In this document: one piece after another, positions 25,981-34,778 of the stretch
Layout of the letters: every line of letters begins with the position of its first letter
Position numbering within the stretch: the first letter of the stretch is position 1
Origin: Rugamonas violacea
GTDB taxonomy: Bacteria; Pseudomonadota; Gammaproteobacteria; Burkholderiales; Burkholderiaceae_D
Direction of reading: 5' to 3'
Assembly (NCBI RefSeq): GCF_016461825.1
Contig: NZ_JAEMNU010000123.1
Coordinates: forward strand, 45,931 to 90,912
Length of the DNA stretch: 44,982 bases
The notes under the pieces: model-generated
What the model saw: the letters and a program-made list of their open reading frames with translations, nothing else
Databases searched by the model: none
Told to the model about the DNA's origin: nothing
Position numbers and translations under genes: made by a program

Positions 25981-26529
25981 ATGAAGCACATCCGCCTTCC
26001 CCGCCTCGCCGCCCTGCTGCTGGCCGCCGGCCTGTTGGCAGGCAACGCCCAGGCCGACCCGCTGATCTTCGACACGGCCGGCAACGCCACCTTCTCCGCC
26101 CTGCACGCCGCCCCGGGCGGCTATGTCGACGAGTTCCTGTTCTCCGTCGATCCCGAACTGTTGGGATGGGCCAGCGGCACCGCCGCCGTCGGCAAGACCT
26201 GGATCGCGCCGGACCGCCTGGCCAACTACGGCATCAGCGGCATCACCTTCTTCCGCGTCAACCTGGACAACAGCCACACCACTCTGTTGTCGATCTTCAA
26301 CGGCGGCACGGCGATCGAGTTCTATCCGGCCGCCCCGCTGGCCGCCGGCAACTACGGTTTCACCGTCAACGGCGCCACCGCGCTGGCCGCCCGCGGCGGC
26401 TCCTACGCCGGCAACCTGAGCCTGGTGACGGCGCCGGTGCCCGAACCGGCCGGCTTCCTGATGTTGTCGATCGGCATAGGCCTGCTCGGCCTGCGCAGCC
26501 GCGGCAAAGCCGACAACAAGGTGGGCTGA
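25981..26529 (+). CDS. PEP-CTERM sorting-domain protein
   Basis: A 182-residue exported protein. Residues 1-25 form a signal peptide ending in NAQA. The mature part is beta-rich with few charges (VDEFLFSVDPELLGWASG, GISGITFFRVNLD, AGNYGFTVNGAT). The C-terminus has the PEP-CTERM tripartite signal: VPEPAGF (near 151), a hydrophobic helix (LMLSIGIGLLGL) and basic residues (RSRGK). Such proteins are processed by an exosortase and delivered to the cell surface or exopolysaccharide matrix. AAGGAG precedes the ATG. It stands alone; no exosortase gene is in the window. A run of nine C lies just after the stop (26549-26557). Confidence 0.88.
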   Translation: MKHIRLPRLAALLLAAGLLAGNAQADPLIFDTAGNATFSALHAAPGGYVDEFLFSVDPELLGWASGTAAVGKTWIAPDRLANYGISGITFFRVNLDNSHTTLLSIFNGGTAIEFYPAAPLAAGNYGFTVNGATALAARGGSYAGNLSLVTAPVPEPAGFLMLSIGIGLLGLRSRGKADNKVG

Positions 26530-26826
26530 GCAATATCGGCCGCCGCCGCCCCCCCCCGGCGCGGCCGGCGGCGGGCCGGTGATGCCGAGCAGCAACACTG
26601 CCATTCTGCAAGTCACATGTCCTCATAGCGAACTCGTCAACAAGCGCCGCGCATGTGACTATTGAATACAATCTGACTCATTCAATCCACTACTATCCAA
26701 ACAGACATTTCCTTTCGCGAATTGTTTTTGTTCGTTTGAACTGCGCAGTGGAGCCGCCCCGGACCCCTTCCCGGACGGCAGTGGCGGCCGAGGCCGCCCC
26801 GGCCATCGCGCTCCACGGAGGTATGT

Positions 26827-28617
26827 ATGAAACTGCAGAACATGAGCGTCGCTTCCCGGCTCGGCATCGGTTTCGGTCTGGTGGCCCTGCTGCTGATGGT
26901 GGTGATCGGACTGGGCTTGTCGAGCATGGGCCAGATCCAGGACCGCATGGACGAGATCACCAAGGTCAACGATGTCGAGACGCGCCTGGCCGGCACCATG
27001 GACCTGACCGTCACCGAGCGCGCGCTGGCGCTGCGCAACCTGATCCTGCTGAAGGAAGCCAACGAGGTGCAGATCGAGGTCAAGCGCCTGGCCGAGCAGG
27101 AGAAGAAGTACAACACCGCGCAAGACCAGTTGGGGCAGATGTTCGGCACCCTGGCCGGCACCTCGAACGAGGAAAAAAACCTGCTTGAACAGATCAAACA
27201 GCAGGCCCTGCTGGCCGCGCCGTTCACCGCGCGCGCCGCCGGCCTGGCCCTTGACGGCAAGCAGGACGAGGCCTACAAGGTGCTGCGCTTCGAGTTCCGT
27301 CCGGTGCAGAAGAAATGGTGGGAGCTGCTGCGCCAGCTGCGCGAGGTCGAGGAGAAACAGAACGCCGACGGCACCGCCGCCGCCGCCGAGGCCTACGCCG
27401 GCGCCCGCTCGCTGATGCTGATCATCGGCTCGCTGGCCCTGCTGGCCAGCGTCGCGGCGGCCTGGCTGATCACCCGCGGCATCGTCAAGGAACTTGGCTG
27501 CGAGCCCGGCGAGGCCGCCGCCATCGCCGGCCAGATCGCCGCCGGCAACCTGGCCACGCGCATCGACACCAAACCGGGCGACCAGCACAGCCTGCTGGCC
27601 GCCATGGCCTCGATGCGCGACAGCCTGGCGCTGATCGTCAGCCAGGTCCACGTCAGCACCGACACCATCGCCACCGCCGCCGGCCAGATCGCCTCGGGCA
27701 ATATGGACCTGTCGGCGCGCACCGAGCAACAGGCCAGCACGCTGGAGCAGACCGCCTCGTCGATGGAGGAGCTGACCTCGACCGTGCGGCTCAATTCGGA
27801 CAGCGCGCGCCAGGCCAACGGCCTGGCCGTCTCCGCCTCGGACGTGGCGCTCAAGGGCGGCGCCGTGGTGGCCCAGGTGGTCGACACCATGGCCGCCATC
27901 GACATCTCGGCGCGCAAGATCGTCGACATCATCGGCGTCATCGACGGCATCGCCTTCCAGACGAATATTTTGGCGCTGAACGCGGCGGTCGAGGCGGCGC
28001 GCGCCGGCGAGCAGGGCCGTGGCTTCGCCGTGGTCGCCACCGAGGTGCGCAACCTGGCCCAGCGCAGCGCCGCCGCCGCCAAGGAAATCAAGACCCTGAT
28101 CGGCGATTCGGTCGACAAGGTCGAGGCCGGCAACAAGCTGGTCGAACAGGCCGGCTCGACCATGCACGAGGTGGTCGACAGCGTGCGCCGCGTCACCGAG
28201 ATCATGTCCGAGATCATGTCGGCCAGCCAGGAGCAATCGTCCGGCATCGAACAGATCAACATCGCCGTCACCCACATGGACACGGTGACCCAGCAGAACG
28301 CCGCCCTGGTCGAGGAGGCCGCCGCCGCCGCCCAGGCGCTGCAGGACCAGGCCAACAGCCTGACCGAGGTGGTCAGCGTGTTCCGCATCGAAAGCCAGTC
28401 CGGCCGCGCGCTGATGCCGCAGCCGGCCGCGCTGGCCCAGCCGCGCCCGGCGGCGCGCCCCGAGTTCCGTGCCGAATCGCGCCCGGCGCGCGCGCCGGCC
28501 CGGCCGCCGGCCGTCGCCGCCCCCGCCGCCTCGGCACGGCGCCAGCCGGCCCTGTCCGGCGAGGCCGCCGCGCGCCGTCCGACGGCGCCGTCCGACGCCG
28601 AGTGGGAAGAGTTTTAA
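26827..28617 (+). CDS. Methyl-accepting chemotaxis protein
   Basis: A 596-residue chemoreceptor. Helix 1 (about 12-32) and helix 2 (about 195-215) flank a periplasmic four-helix-bundle sensor domain with KVNDVETRLAGTMDLTVTERALALRNL. A HAMP domain follows (about 215-270), then the signalling domain with the hairpin tip DIIGVIDGIAFQTNILALNAAVEAARAGEQGRGFAVVATEVRNLAQRS in order near 375-425. The C-terminal Pro/Ala-rich tail ends in the pentapeptide-like AEWEEF, a likely CheR/CheB docking site. GGAGG lies before the ATG. The ligand is unknown. The 26530-26826 upstream region has no gene. No other che genes are nearby. Confidence 0.93.
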   Translation: MKLQNMSVASRLGIGFGLVALLLMVVIGLGLSSMGQIQDRMDEITKVNDVETRLAGTMDLTVTERALALRNLILLKEANEVQIEVKRLAEQEKKYNTAQDQLGQMFGTLAGTSNEEKNLLEQIKQQALLAAPFTARAAGLALDGKQDEAYKVLRFEFRPVQKKWWELLRQLREVEEKQNADGTAAAAEAYAGARSLMLIIGSLALLASVAAAWLITRGIVKELGCEPGEAAAIAGQIAAGNLATRIDTKPGDQHSLLAAMASMRDSLALIVSQVHVSTDTIATAAGQIASGNMDLSARTEQQASTLEQTASSMEELTSTVRLNSDSARQANGLAVSASDVALKGGAVVAQVVDTMAAIDISARKIVDIIGVIDGIAFQTNILALNAAVEAARAGEQGRGFAVVATEVRNLAQRSAAAAKEIKTLIGDSVDKVEAGNKLVEQAGSTMHEVVDSVRRVTEIMSEIMSASQEQSSGIEQINIAVTHMDTVTQQNAALVEEAAAAAQALQDQANSLTEVVSVFRIESQSGRALMPQPAALAQPRPAARPEFRAESRPARAPARPPAVAAPAASARRQPALSGEAAARRPTAPSDAEWEEF

Positions 28618-28683
28618 GCCGGCCGGCCTAGCCGCCACCATCCACCAGCGAACGGCGCCGCGACGGCGCCGCAAGGGAGAAGC

Positions 28684-29343
28684 ATGAGCACGCTCAAGCA
28701 ACGCGAAGCGCCGGCGCCCGACCTGCCGAGCGCCGACCAGCCGGCCGCAGTCTGCGCGCCGAACATCTTTTGGCACCCGGGCAAGGTGTCGGCGGCGGCG
28801 CGCAGCCGCCAGGCCGGCCAGCGCGGCGCCACCGTCTGGTTGACCGGCCTGAGCGGGGCCGGCAAGTCGACCCTGGCTTGCGAGCTGGAGAAGATGCTGA
28901 TCGACGCCGGCCGCGCCGCCTACGTGCTCGACGGCGACAACCTGCGCCACCACCTCAACCGCGACCTCGGCTTTTCGCCGCAAGACCGGCAGGAAAACAT
29001 CCGCCGCAGCGCCGAAGTGGCGCGCCTGATGAACGACGCCGGCCTGATCGTCATCGCCGCCTTCATCTCGCCGCTGCGCCAGGACCGCGCCATGGCCTGC
29101 GGCATCATCGGCGCGGACAACTTCATCGAGACCTACGTCAGCACGCCCTGCCAGGTGTGCGAGGAGCGCGACCCCAAGGGCCTGTACGCCAAGGCCCGCG
29201 CCGGCCTGATCGCCGAGTTCACCGGCATCTCGGCGCCCTACGAGGTGCCGCTCTACCCCGCCGTGGTGCTCGACACCGACTGCCTGACGCTGCAACAGTC
29301 CAGCCGCCTGCTGTTCCAACACCTGGCGCAGCGCCGCAACTAG
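28684..29343 (+). CDS. cysC: Adenylyl-sulfate kinase (APS kinase)
   Basis: The 219-residue protein phosphorylates APS to PAPS with ATP. After an N-terminal extension of about 30 residues comes NIFWHPGKVSAAAR, the P-loop LTGLSGAGKST (about 53-63), LDGDNLRHHLNRDLGFSPQDRQENIRR and AAFISPLRQDR, all standard CysC motifs, then KGLYAKARAGLIAEFTGISAPYE. GGGAGA precedes the ATG. CysN and CysD (ATP sulfurylase) are not in the window, so APS must come from elsewhere. Next genes are a DHH phosphoesterase, a ChrA transporter and a sulfotransferase, suggesting that PAPS is used for sulfation rather than only for assimilation. Confidence 0.95.
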   Translation: MSTLKQREAPAPDLPSADQPAAVCAPNIFWHPGKVSAAARSRQAGQRGATVWLTGLSGAGKSTLACELEKMLIDAGRAAYVLDGDNLRHHLNRDLGFSPQDRQENIRRSAEVARLMNDAGLIVIAAFISPLRQDRAMACGIIGADNFIETYVSTPCQVCEERDPKGLYAKARAGLIAEFTGISAPYEVPLYPAVVLDTDCLTLQQSSRLLFQHLAQRRN

Positions 29344-29346
29344 ACC

Positions 29347-30384
29347 ATGCGCCGCGACGTCCCCCCCAGCGGCCGGCCGGCGCCGAGCCGCCGCGTCGAC
29401 GTCTTCAACGGCGACGCCGACGGCATCTGCGCGCTGCACCAGTTGCGCCTGGCCGCGCCGGCCGAGTCCGAGCTGGTCACCGGCGTCAAGCGCGACATCG
29501 CCCTGCTCGAACGCTTGTCGGCGCAGCTCAGCGAGAGCGACTGCGCCGGCGCCGAGCTGCTGGTGCTCGACATCTCGCTCGACGCCAACGCCGCGCCGCT
29601 GCGCCGCCTGCTGGCGGCCGGCGCCAGGGTCGACTACTTCGACCACCACGCCGCCGCGCAAGCCTTCGCCCACCCCGGCCTGCGCCTGTTCTGGGACGAC
29701 TGTCCGGACTGCTGCAGCAGCATCCTGGTCGACCGCCACCTGGACGGCCGCTACCGGCCCTGGGCGGTGGCGGCCGCCTTCGGCGACAACCTGGCGGCGC
29801 CGGCGCGCGCGCTGGCCGCCCGCGCCGGCCTGGACGGCGCCGCCGTCGCCGCGCTGGAACAACTCGGCCAGGTGCTCAACTACAACGCCTACGGCGACTG
29901 CGTGGCCGACCTGCACATCGCCCCCGAGCGGCTGTACCGCGCCGTCAGCCCCTACGCCGACCCGCTCGCCTTCATCGCCGACAGCCCCTGCCACGCCCTG
30001 CTGCTCGACGGCTACCGGGCCGACTGCGCCCGCCTGCAGGGCTTGCGGCCGCATTGGCAGCGGCCCGGCGGCGCCGTCTACCTGCTGCCGCCGGCGCCCT
30101 GGGCGCGGCGCGTCAGCGGCGTGCTGGCCAACCGCCTGGCGGCAGCCGGCGACGCCGCCTCCTTCGCCATCCTCAGCTGCCACGCCGACGGCCACTACGT
30201 CGTCAGCGTGCGCTCCGGCGCGCCGGCCGAGCGCAGCGCCCACGGCCTGTGCGAACAATTCCCCGGCGGCGGCGGACGCAAGGCCGCCGGCGGCATCAAC
30301 CACCTGCCGGCCGCCGAGCTCGATCGCTTCATCGAACAATTCCGCCGCTACTTCGCCCTGCCCGAGCAGCACCATGGGCATTAG
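29347..30384 (+). CDS. DHH-family phosphoesterase
   Basis: A 345-residue protein with the DHH superfamily motifs: DVFNGDADGICALHQL (motif I, near 18-33), LLVLDISL (motif II), VDYFDHHAAA (DHH motif, near 96) and a C-terminal DHHA1-like FPGGGGRKAAGGINHLP (near 306-322). The metal-binding Asp and His residues are all visible, so it should be an active manganese-type phosphoesterase. Family members include RecJ, pAp phosphatase/nanoRNase NrnA and cyclic-dinucleotide hydrolases. Beside cysC and a sulfotransferase, removal of PAP (the product of PAPS use) is an attractive role, but this is inference. It starts three bases after the cysC stop and overlaps chrA by 11 bp. Confidence 0.83.
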   Translation: MRRDVPPSGRPAPSRRVDVFNGDADGICALHQLRLAAPAESELVTGVKRDIALLERLSAQLSESDCAGAELLVLDISLDANAAPLRRLLAAGARVDYFDHHAAAQAFAHPGLRLFWDDCPDCCSSILVDRHLDGRYRPWAVAAAFGDNLAAPARALAARAGLDGAAVAALEQLGQVLNYNAYGDCVADLHIAPERLYRAVSPYADPLAFIADSPCHALLLDGYRADCARLQGLRPHWQRPGGAVYLLPPAPWARRVSGVLANRLAAAGDAASFAILSCHADGHYVVSVRSGAPAERSAHGLCEQFPGGGGRKAAGGINHLPAAELDRFIEQFRRYFALPEQHHGH

Positions 30385-31729
30385 CGAAGAGCTGCGCCTG
30401 GCGCCGCCGGCCGCGCCCGAGCAGCGGCCGGAGCTGCCGGGCAAGCCGGGCGCCGCGCCGCTCCCGCCCGTGTCGCTGCGCACGCTGGCCCTGCTGTTCC
30501 TGCGCATCGGCTGCAGCAGCGTCGGCGGCTTCATGGCGATGGTCGCCGTGACCCAGCAGATGGTGGTCGACAAGCGCCGCCTGCTGCCCGCCGAGGACCT
30601 GCTCGACGGCCTGGCGCTGGCCTCGGTGATGCCCGGTCCGGTCGCCATCAACGTCGTCGCCTACGTCGGCTACCGGCTGCGCGGCGTCGCCGGCGCCATC
30701 GTCTGCATGCTGTGCGCCGTGCTGCCGGCCTTCGTCTGGGTCACCACCCTGGGCCTGCTGTACTTCCGCTACGGCAGCATGGACGCCGTGCGCACCGTCT
30801 TCCTCGGCGTCACGCCGGCCATCACCGCCGTGGTGCTGGCCTCGGCCTGCCGGCTCTGGCGCGGCGCCGTACGCGACGGGCGCCAGGCCGCGCTGGCGCT
30901 GGGCGCGGCGGCGCTGCTGACGGCGCTGCCGGGACTGCCGAGCACGCTGCTGGTGCTGCTGGTGGCGGCCTGGACCGGCTGGAAATATCCGCGCCCGGGC
31001 ACGCCGAACAACGCCGACGCGGCGGGATTGGCCGGCCGCGGCATGGCCACGCCCGCCGCCGGCGCGACGCCAACCGTCCACTTAGCGTCCCTGGACAGCG
31101 GCGCGCGCATCGGCCACCACCGGCGGGCGCGCCGGCCGGCCCGGCACCACGCCGCCCTGCTGGCCGCGCTGGGCCTGCCGGCGGCGGCGCTGGCCCTGCT
31201 GGCCGCCAACAACGCCATCCTGTTCACCCTGCTGTGCAGCTTCGCCGGCATGAGCCTGCTGACCTTCGGCGGCGGCTACGTCTTCATCCCGCTGTTGCAG
31301 CACACCGTGGTCGACGGCTACGGCTGGCTCAGCCAGCGCGAGTTCATCGACGGCATCGCCCTGACCCAACTCAGCCCCGGCCCGGTGATGATCAGCTCCG
31401 CCTTCGTCGGCCTGAAGGTGGCCGGCCTGGCCGGCGCGGCCGCCGCCAGCGCCGGCATGTTCGTCCCCAGCGCGGCGCTGATGCTGGCCGCCAGCGGCAT
31501 GGTCGAGCGGCTGCGCCATTCGGCGCCGGCGCAGGCCGCGCTGGCCGGCGTGCGCGCGGCGCTGGCCGGCATGGTGTTCGGCGCCGCCGTCACCATCGGC
31601 CGCATGGCCGCGCCCAACTGGCTGTCGCTGGCGCTGTGCGCCGCCGCCCTGCTGGCCCTGCTGCGCTGGCGCGTCGACGCCGCCTGGGTGGTGGCCGCCG
31701 CCGCGCTGATCGGCTGGCTGGCGTTTTAA
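30374..31729 (+). CDS. chrA: ChrA-family chromate/anion transporter
   Basis: A 451-residue membrane protein with two homologous CHR domains (about 30-220 and 255-450). Each carries the family signatures: FLRIGCSSVGGFMAMV and SVMPGPVAINVVAYVGYRLRG in the first; LLTFGGGYVFIPLL and LTQLSPGPVMISSAFVGLKVAGLAG in the second. About ten to twelve hydrophobic segments are expected. ChrA exports chromate; chromate and sulfate are similar anions, and its place in a sulfate-activation cluster hints at sulfate or a related anion. ATG 30374 lies inside the end of the DHH gene, indicating translational coupling. The linker between domains is Pro/Ala/His-rich. Confidence 0.88.
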   Translation: MGISEELRLAPPAAPEQRPELPGKPGAAPLPPVSLRTLALLFLRIGCSSVGGFMAMVAVTQQMVVDKRRLLPAEDLLDGLALASVMPGPVAINVVAYVGYRLRGVAGAIVCMLCAVLPAFVWVTTLGLLYFRYGSMDAVRTVFLGVTPAITAVVLASACRLWRGAVRDGRQAALALGAAALLTALPGLPSTLLVLLVAAWTGWKYPRPGTPNNADAAGLAGRGMATPAAGATPTVHLASLDSGARIGHHRRARRPARHHAALLAALGLPAAALALLAANNAILFTLLCSFAGMSLLTFGGGYVFIPLLQHTVVDGYGWLSQREFIDGIALTQLSPGPVMISSAFVGLKVAGLAGAAAASAGMFVPSAALMLAASGMVERLRHSAPAQAALAGVRAALAGMVFGAAVTIGRMAAPNWLSLALCAAALLALLRWRVDAAWVVAAAALIGWLAF

Positions 31730-31776
31730 GCATCGAAGCAAACAGATTTTTTTCAGACCGGTACGACCAGGAGACC

Positions 31777-32904
31777 ATGATGAGCACCACCCCCAACCCC
31801 GCCCCCGCCGACAGCAAACGCCCGCATCCGGTGATGATGATCCCGCTGCGCCGCTGCGGCAGCCACGCGCTGCGCCTGCGCTTGAACCTGTCGCCGCAGT
31901 TCTACTCGCCCTACCCGCTGCACATCGTCGATCTGATGCCGATCCTGCCGCTGTACGGCGACCTGCAGGACGACCGCGCCTATTTCCGCCTGGTGGTCGA
32001 CGTGGTCGGCCTGCAGGCGGTCAGCATGGTCAAGTGGCAGCAGGTGGTGTTCGATCCGGTCGAGATCTTCGAGTCCATCCGCCACCAGCCGCGCAGCGTG
32101 CACCGGGTGGTGTGGGAACTGCTGTTGCGCGCCGGCGAGCGCCAGGGCGCGCGCGTGGTGATGGACAAATCGCTCGACAGCGTGCACTACGCCGACGAGC
32201 TGATGCGGCTGCTGCCGGACATGTTGTTCGTCAACGTGGTGCGCGACCCGCGCGCCCAGGTGGCGTCGATGAACCGCGCCATCATCCACGACTTCGACAC
32301 CCTGCTCAACACCCGCACCTGGCTGGCCGCCCACCGCGCCGCCGACGCCGTGATGCGCCACTATCCGCGCCGCGTGCTGACGATACGCTACGAGGATTTC
32401 CTCTCCAACCAGGAGGCCACGCTGCGCACGCTGTGCGATTTCATGGGCATCGATTTCCTGCCGCAGATGCTCGACGTCGGCAACTCGGTCGAAGCGCAGC
32501 AGATCGCCCAGTTGTCGGCGCTGTGGTCGTCCAACTGCTACGCGCCGATCGCCGCCCACGCCGACAAGTTCAAGCATCAGTTGTCCGGCGAGGAGATCCG
32601 CGTCATCGAAACGCTGACCCGCGACTACATGCAGCGCTACGGCTACACCTTGATGACCGAGGCCGATGCCAGCGTGACCGACAGCCACCAGGGCGAGGCC
32701 CTGCAGCGCTCCGCCGCCGGCCGCAGCCAAGCCTGGCACGACATCGAGCAAAATAACTTCCGCGACTTCGTGCTGCGCCGCTGCCGCGCCGACTATCTGG
32801 CCCAGGTCCGCGCGCGGCTGGAGGCCCATGCCGGCGGCGGCGGCAGTGGCGCCGCCGCCGCGCTCGACGCGCTCGACCCGGCCACCTTCGAGATCAGCGA
32901 CTAG
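31777..32904 (+). CDS. PAPS-dependent sulfotransferase family protein
   Basis: A 375-residue protein. The 5'-phosphosulfate-binding loop is PLRRCGSHALRLRLN (about 23-37), a variant of the P-x-x-x-G-S/T pattern; the 3'-phosphate-binding segment is VVRDPRAQVASMNR (about 155-168). The helical C-terminal half includes YEDFLSNQEATLRTLCDFMGI, a segment common in bacterial sulfotransferases. The protein would transfer sulfate from PAPS to an unknown acceptor. No signal peptide is seen, so it is cytoplasmic. ATGATG gives two possible starts; AGGAG fits the second (31780) best. A 47-bp gap follows chrA. Together with cysC it makes a plausible PAPS supply-and-use pair. Confidence 0.82.
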   Translation: MMSTTPNPAPADSKRPHPVMMIPLRRCGSHALRLRLNLSPQFYSPYPLHIVDLMPILPLYGDLQDDRAYFRLVVDVVGLQAVSMVKWQQVVFDPVEIFESIRHQPRSVHRVVWELLLRAGERQGARVVMDKSLDSVHYADELMRLLPDMLFVNVVRDPRAQVASMNRAIIHDFDTLLNTRTWLAAHRAADAVMRHYPRRVLTIRYEDFLSNQEATLRTLCDFMGIDFLPQMLDVGNSVEAQQIAQLSALWSSNCYAPIAAHADKFKHQLSGEEIRVIETLTRDYMQRYGYTLMTEADASVTDSHQGEALQRSAAGRSQAWHDIEQNNFRDFVLRRCRADYLAQVRARLEAHAGGGGSGAAAALDALDPATFEISD

Positions 32905-33015
32905 GGCCGGCGCAGCAGCCCAAATTCCTCATTGCGCAGCGGCGCCGCGCCGCGCCGGCGGGCATCCATGGCGGACGGGCGCCCGCCCGCGCGGCAACCA
33001 CCTGGCGGCTGGCGC

Positions 33016-33357
33016 TCAGCGGCACAACTGGGCCCAGGAGGCCTCGAACTCGGCCGGCACCACGTCCTGCGCCAGCAACGTCAGGTCGCGCGCCACCGCG
33101 ATGTAGCGCTGGAAACCGATGTAGGCGCCGAAGGCGTCCTTGGCGTTGACCTCGCCGCAAGGGGCGCCCTTCTTGCCGATGAACTGGTTGCGGAACTGGG
33201 CCGAGGCCGGTTCCAGCACTTTTTCCTTCACATACTTCTCGCCCAGGCTGGTCAGGGTGGCCGCCTCATCGCGCTGCTTTTGCGCCGCCGACTTGCCGCA
33301 GCCGGCCACGCCACAGGAAATGACCGCCGCCAGCAGCAACGCAATTCCTTTGTCCAT
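33016..33357 (-). CDS. Putative small lipoprotein
   Basis: A 113-residue protein from ATG 33357. The signal sequence KGIALLLAAVISCGVAGCGKS contains a lipobox with lipidated Cys near residue 20. The mature part, AAQKQRDEAATLTSLGEKYVKEKVLEPASAQFRNQFIGKKGAPCGEVNAKDAFGAYIGFQRYI in order, has a charged helix followed by a domain with the CGEVNAKDxFGxYxGF pattern seen in small uncharacterised proteobacterial periplasmic proteins. One further Cys pair (PCGEV and AQLC) could form a disulfide. Divergent from the asparaginase gene. The 32905-33015 stretch before it holds nothing recognisable. Confidence 0.7.
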   Translation of the reverse strand: MDKGIALLLAAVISCGVAGCGKSAAQKQRDEAATLTSLGEKYVKEKVLEPASAQFRNQFIGKKGAPCGEVNAKDAFGAYIGFQRYIAVARDLTLLAQDVVPAEFEASWAQLCR

Positions 33358-33539
33358 AGGATCTTTCAAAAAAGTGAAAAGCGGCCCCGTCCGTCCCGCC
33401 GCGCCGCCCCGGCGGTATTGCCCTGGCGGCCAAAATGATACTCAAATGCAATTGTAGCCGATTGCGCAATAATTTACCGCGCGCCGCGCGCGGCCGCGCC
33501 GTCCGCACGCCACTGAGCCGGGGGTGCCGCAAAAGCCAC

Positions 33540-33567
33540 AAAAAATGTGCACGCAGCGTGCTTTTTT
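33540..33567. terminator. Bidirectional terminator-like hairpin upstream of the asparaginase gene
   Basis: Six A, then GCACG-CAG-CGTGC, then six T, about 70 bp before the asparaginase ATG. No gene ends here on the plus strand. It could terminate stray transcription, or act in the leader if a promoter lies upstream, for example in the AT-rich 33430-33480 stretch. The rest of 33358-33635 has no gene. Confidence 0.6.
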
Positions 33568-33635
33568 CGTGCCGGCGGCCCGGCCCCGGCGTAGATTTGT
33601 TACCATCCTTACCCAAAGTTTAACTAGGAGATCGC

Positions 33636-34721
33636 ATGCTGCACCACAAACCCGCACAATTCGTCACCGCCGTGGCCACCATGTTCGTGCTGTTCACGAG
33701 CAACGTCCACGCCGAGGCCGCCGCGCCCAAGCTGGGCAACGTCACCATCCTGGCCACCGGCGGCACCATCGCCGGCACCGGCGCCAGCAGCACCACCACC
33801 ATCGGCTACACCGCCGCCACGGTGGGCGTCGAGCGTCTGATCCAGGCCGTGCCGGAACTGGCCAAGGTGGCCAATGTGACGGGTGAGCAAGTATTCCAGA
33901 TCGCCAGCGAAAACATGAGCAACGAGCATTGGCTGACCCTGGCCAAGCGCGTCAACACCCTGCTGGCGCAGAACAACGTCGACGGCATCGTCATCACCCA
34001 CGGCACCGACACGCTGGAAGAGACCGCCTACTTCCTCGACCTCGTGGTCAAGAGCAAGAAGCCGGTCGTGCTGGTCGGCGCCATGCGCCCGTCCACCGCG
34101 CTGTCGGCCGACGGCCCGCTGAACCTGTACAACGCCGTGCTGCTGGCCGCCAGCCCCGACGCCGTCGGCAAGGGCGTGCTGGTCGCCATGAACGACCAGA
34201 TCCACGCCGCCCGCGACGTGTCGAAAACCAATACCTCGACCCCGGACAGCTTCAAGACCACCGAACTGGGCATGCTCGGCTACATCCAGGGCAACAAGCC
34301 CTACTTCTACCATGTGTCCAGCCGCAAGCACACGATCGATACCGAATTTGATATCAGCAACCTGCAATCCCTGCCGCAAGTCGATATCGTCTACGGCTAC
34401 GCCAACATGGGTCCGGCCGCGCTGAACGCCTTCATCGCCGGCGGCGCCAAGGGCATCGTCCACGCCGGCGTCGGCGACGGCAGCCTGGCCCAGAAGGTCG
34501 TGCCATCGCTGAGCGCGGCGCGCAAACAAGGCACCGTGATCGTCCGCGCCAGCCGCGTCGGCCAGGGCATCGTGGCGCGCAACGGCGAAGCCAACGACGA
34601 CGAACTCGACTTCGTCGCCGCCGACACGCTGAACCCGCAGAAGGCCCGCATCCTGCTGATGCTGGCGCTGACCAAGACCAGCAGCAGCAAGGAAATCCAG
34701 CGCATGTTCTACACCTACTGA
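33636..34721 (+). CDS. ansB: Type II (periplasmic) L-asparaginase
   Basis: A 361-residue enzyme that hydrolyses asparagine to aspartate and ammonia. Residues 1-26 form a signal peptide (ending VHA), placing it in the periplasm. The catalytic motifs are ATGGTIAGTG (nucleophile Thr near 44) and THGTDTLEET (121-130, second catalytic Thr and Asp), plus GAMRPSTALSADGP. The Lys of the second triad is in VVKSKKPVVLVGAMR. Length is normal. AGGAG precedes the ATG. A 30-bp perfect palindrome (34736-34765) follows the stop. The signal peptide and motifs fit the high-affinity EcAII-like type. Confidence 0.95.
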   Translation: MLHHKPAQFVTAVATMFVLFTSNVHAEAAAPKLGNVTILATGGTIAGTGASSTTTIGYTAATVGVERLIQAVPELAKVANVTGEQVFQIASENMSNEHWLTLAKRVNTLLAQNNVDGIVITHGTDTLEETAYFLDLVVKSKKPVVLVGAMRPSTALSADGPLNLYNAVLLAASPDAVGKGVLVAMNDQIHAARDVSKTNTSTPDSFKTTELGMLGYIQGNKPYFYHVSSRKHTIDTEFDISNLQSLPQVDIVYGYANMGPAALNAFIAGGAKGIVHAGVGDGSLAQKVVPSLSAARKQGTVIVRASRVGQGIVARNGEANDDELDFVAADTLNPQKARILLMLALTKTSSSKEIQRMFYTY

Positions 34722-34735
34722 TCGTAGGCGTGGCA

Positions 34736-34765
34736 ACGGCGGCGCGGGCCGGCCCGCGCCGCCGT
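34736..34765. terminator. Perfect 30-bp GC palindrome between convergent genes
   Basis: ACGGCGGCGCGGGCC reads identically on both strands as half of a perfect palindrome, lying between the asparaginase stop and the convergent peroxidase stop. Neither strand has a T-tract, so it is probably an mRNA-end hairpin serving both genes. Confidence 0.5.
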
Positions 34766-34778
34766 CGGCAAGCTCACG

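Noticed and set aside
26549..26557. Run of nine C as a contingency tract
   Set aside because: It lies just after the PEP-CTERM stop, outside any coding or promoter element that I can see.
26659..30651. Long open frame antisense to the chemoreceptor, cysC and DHH genes (about 1,330 codons)
   Set aside because: It covers three recognised genes and their spacers, and has no domain or ribosome site. It is a GC-bias artefact.
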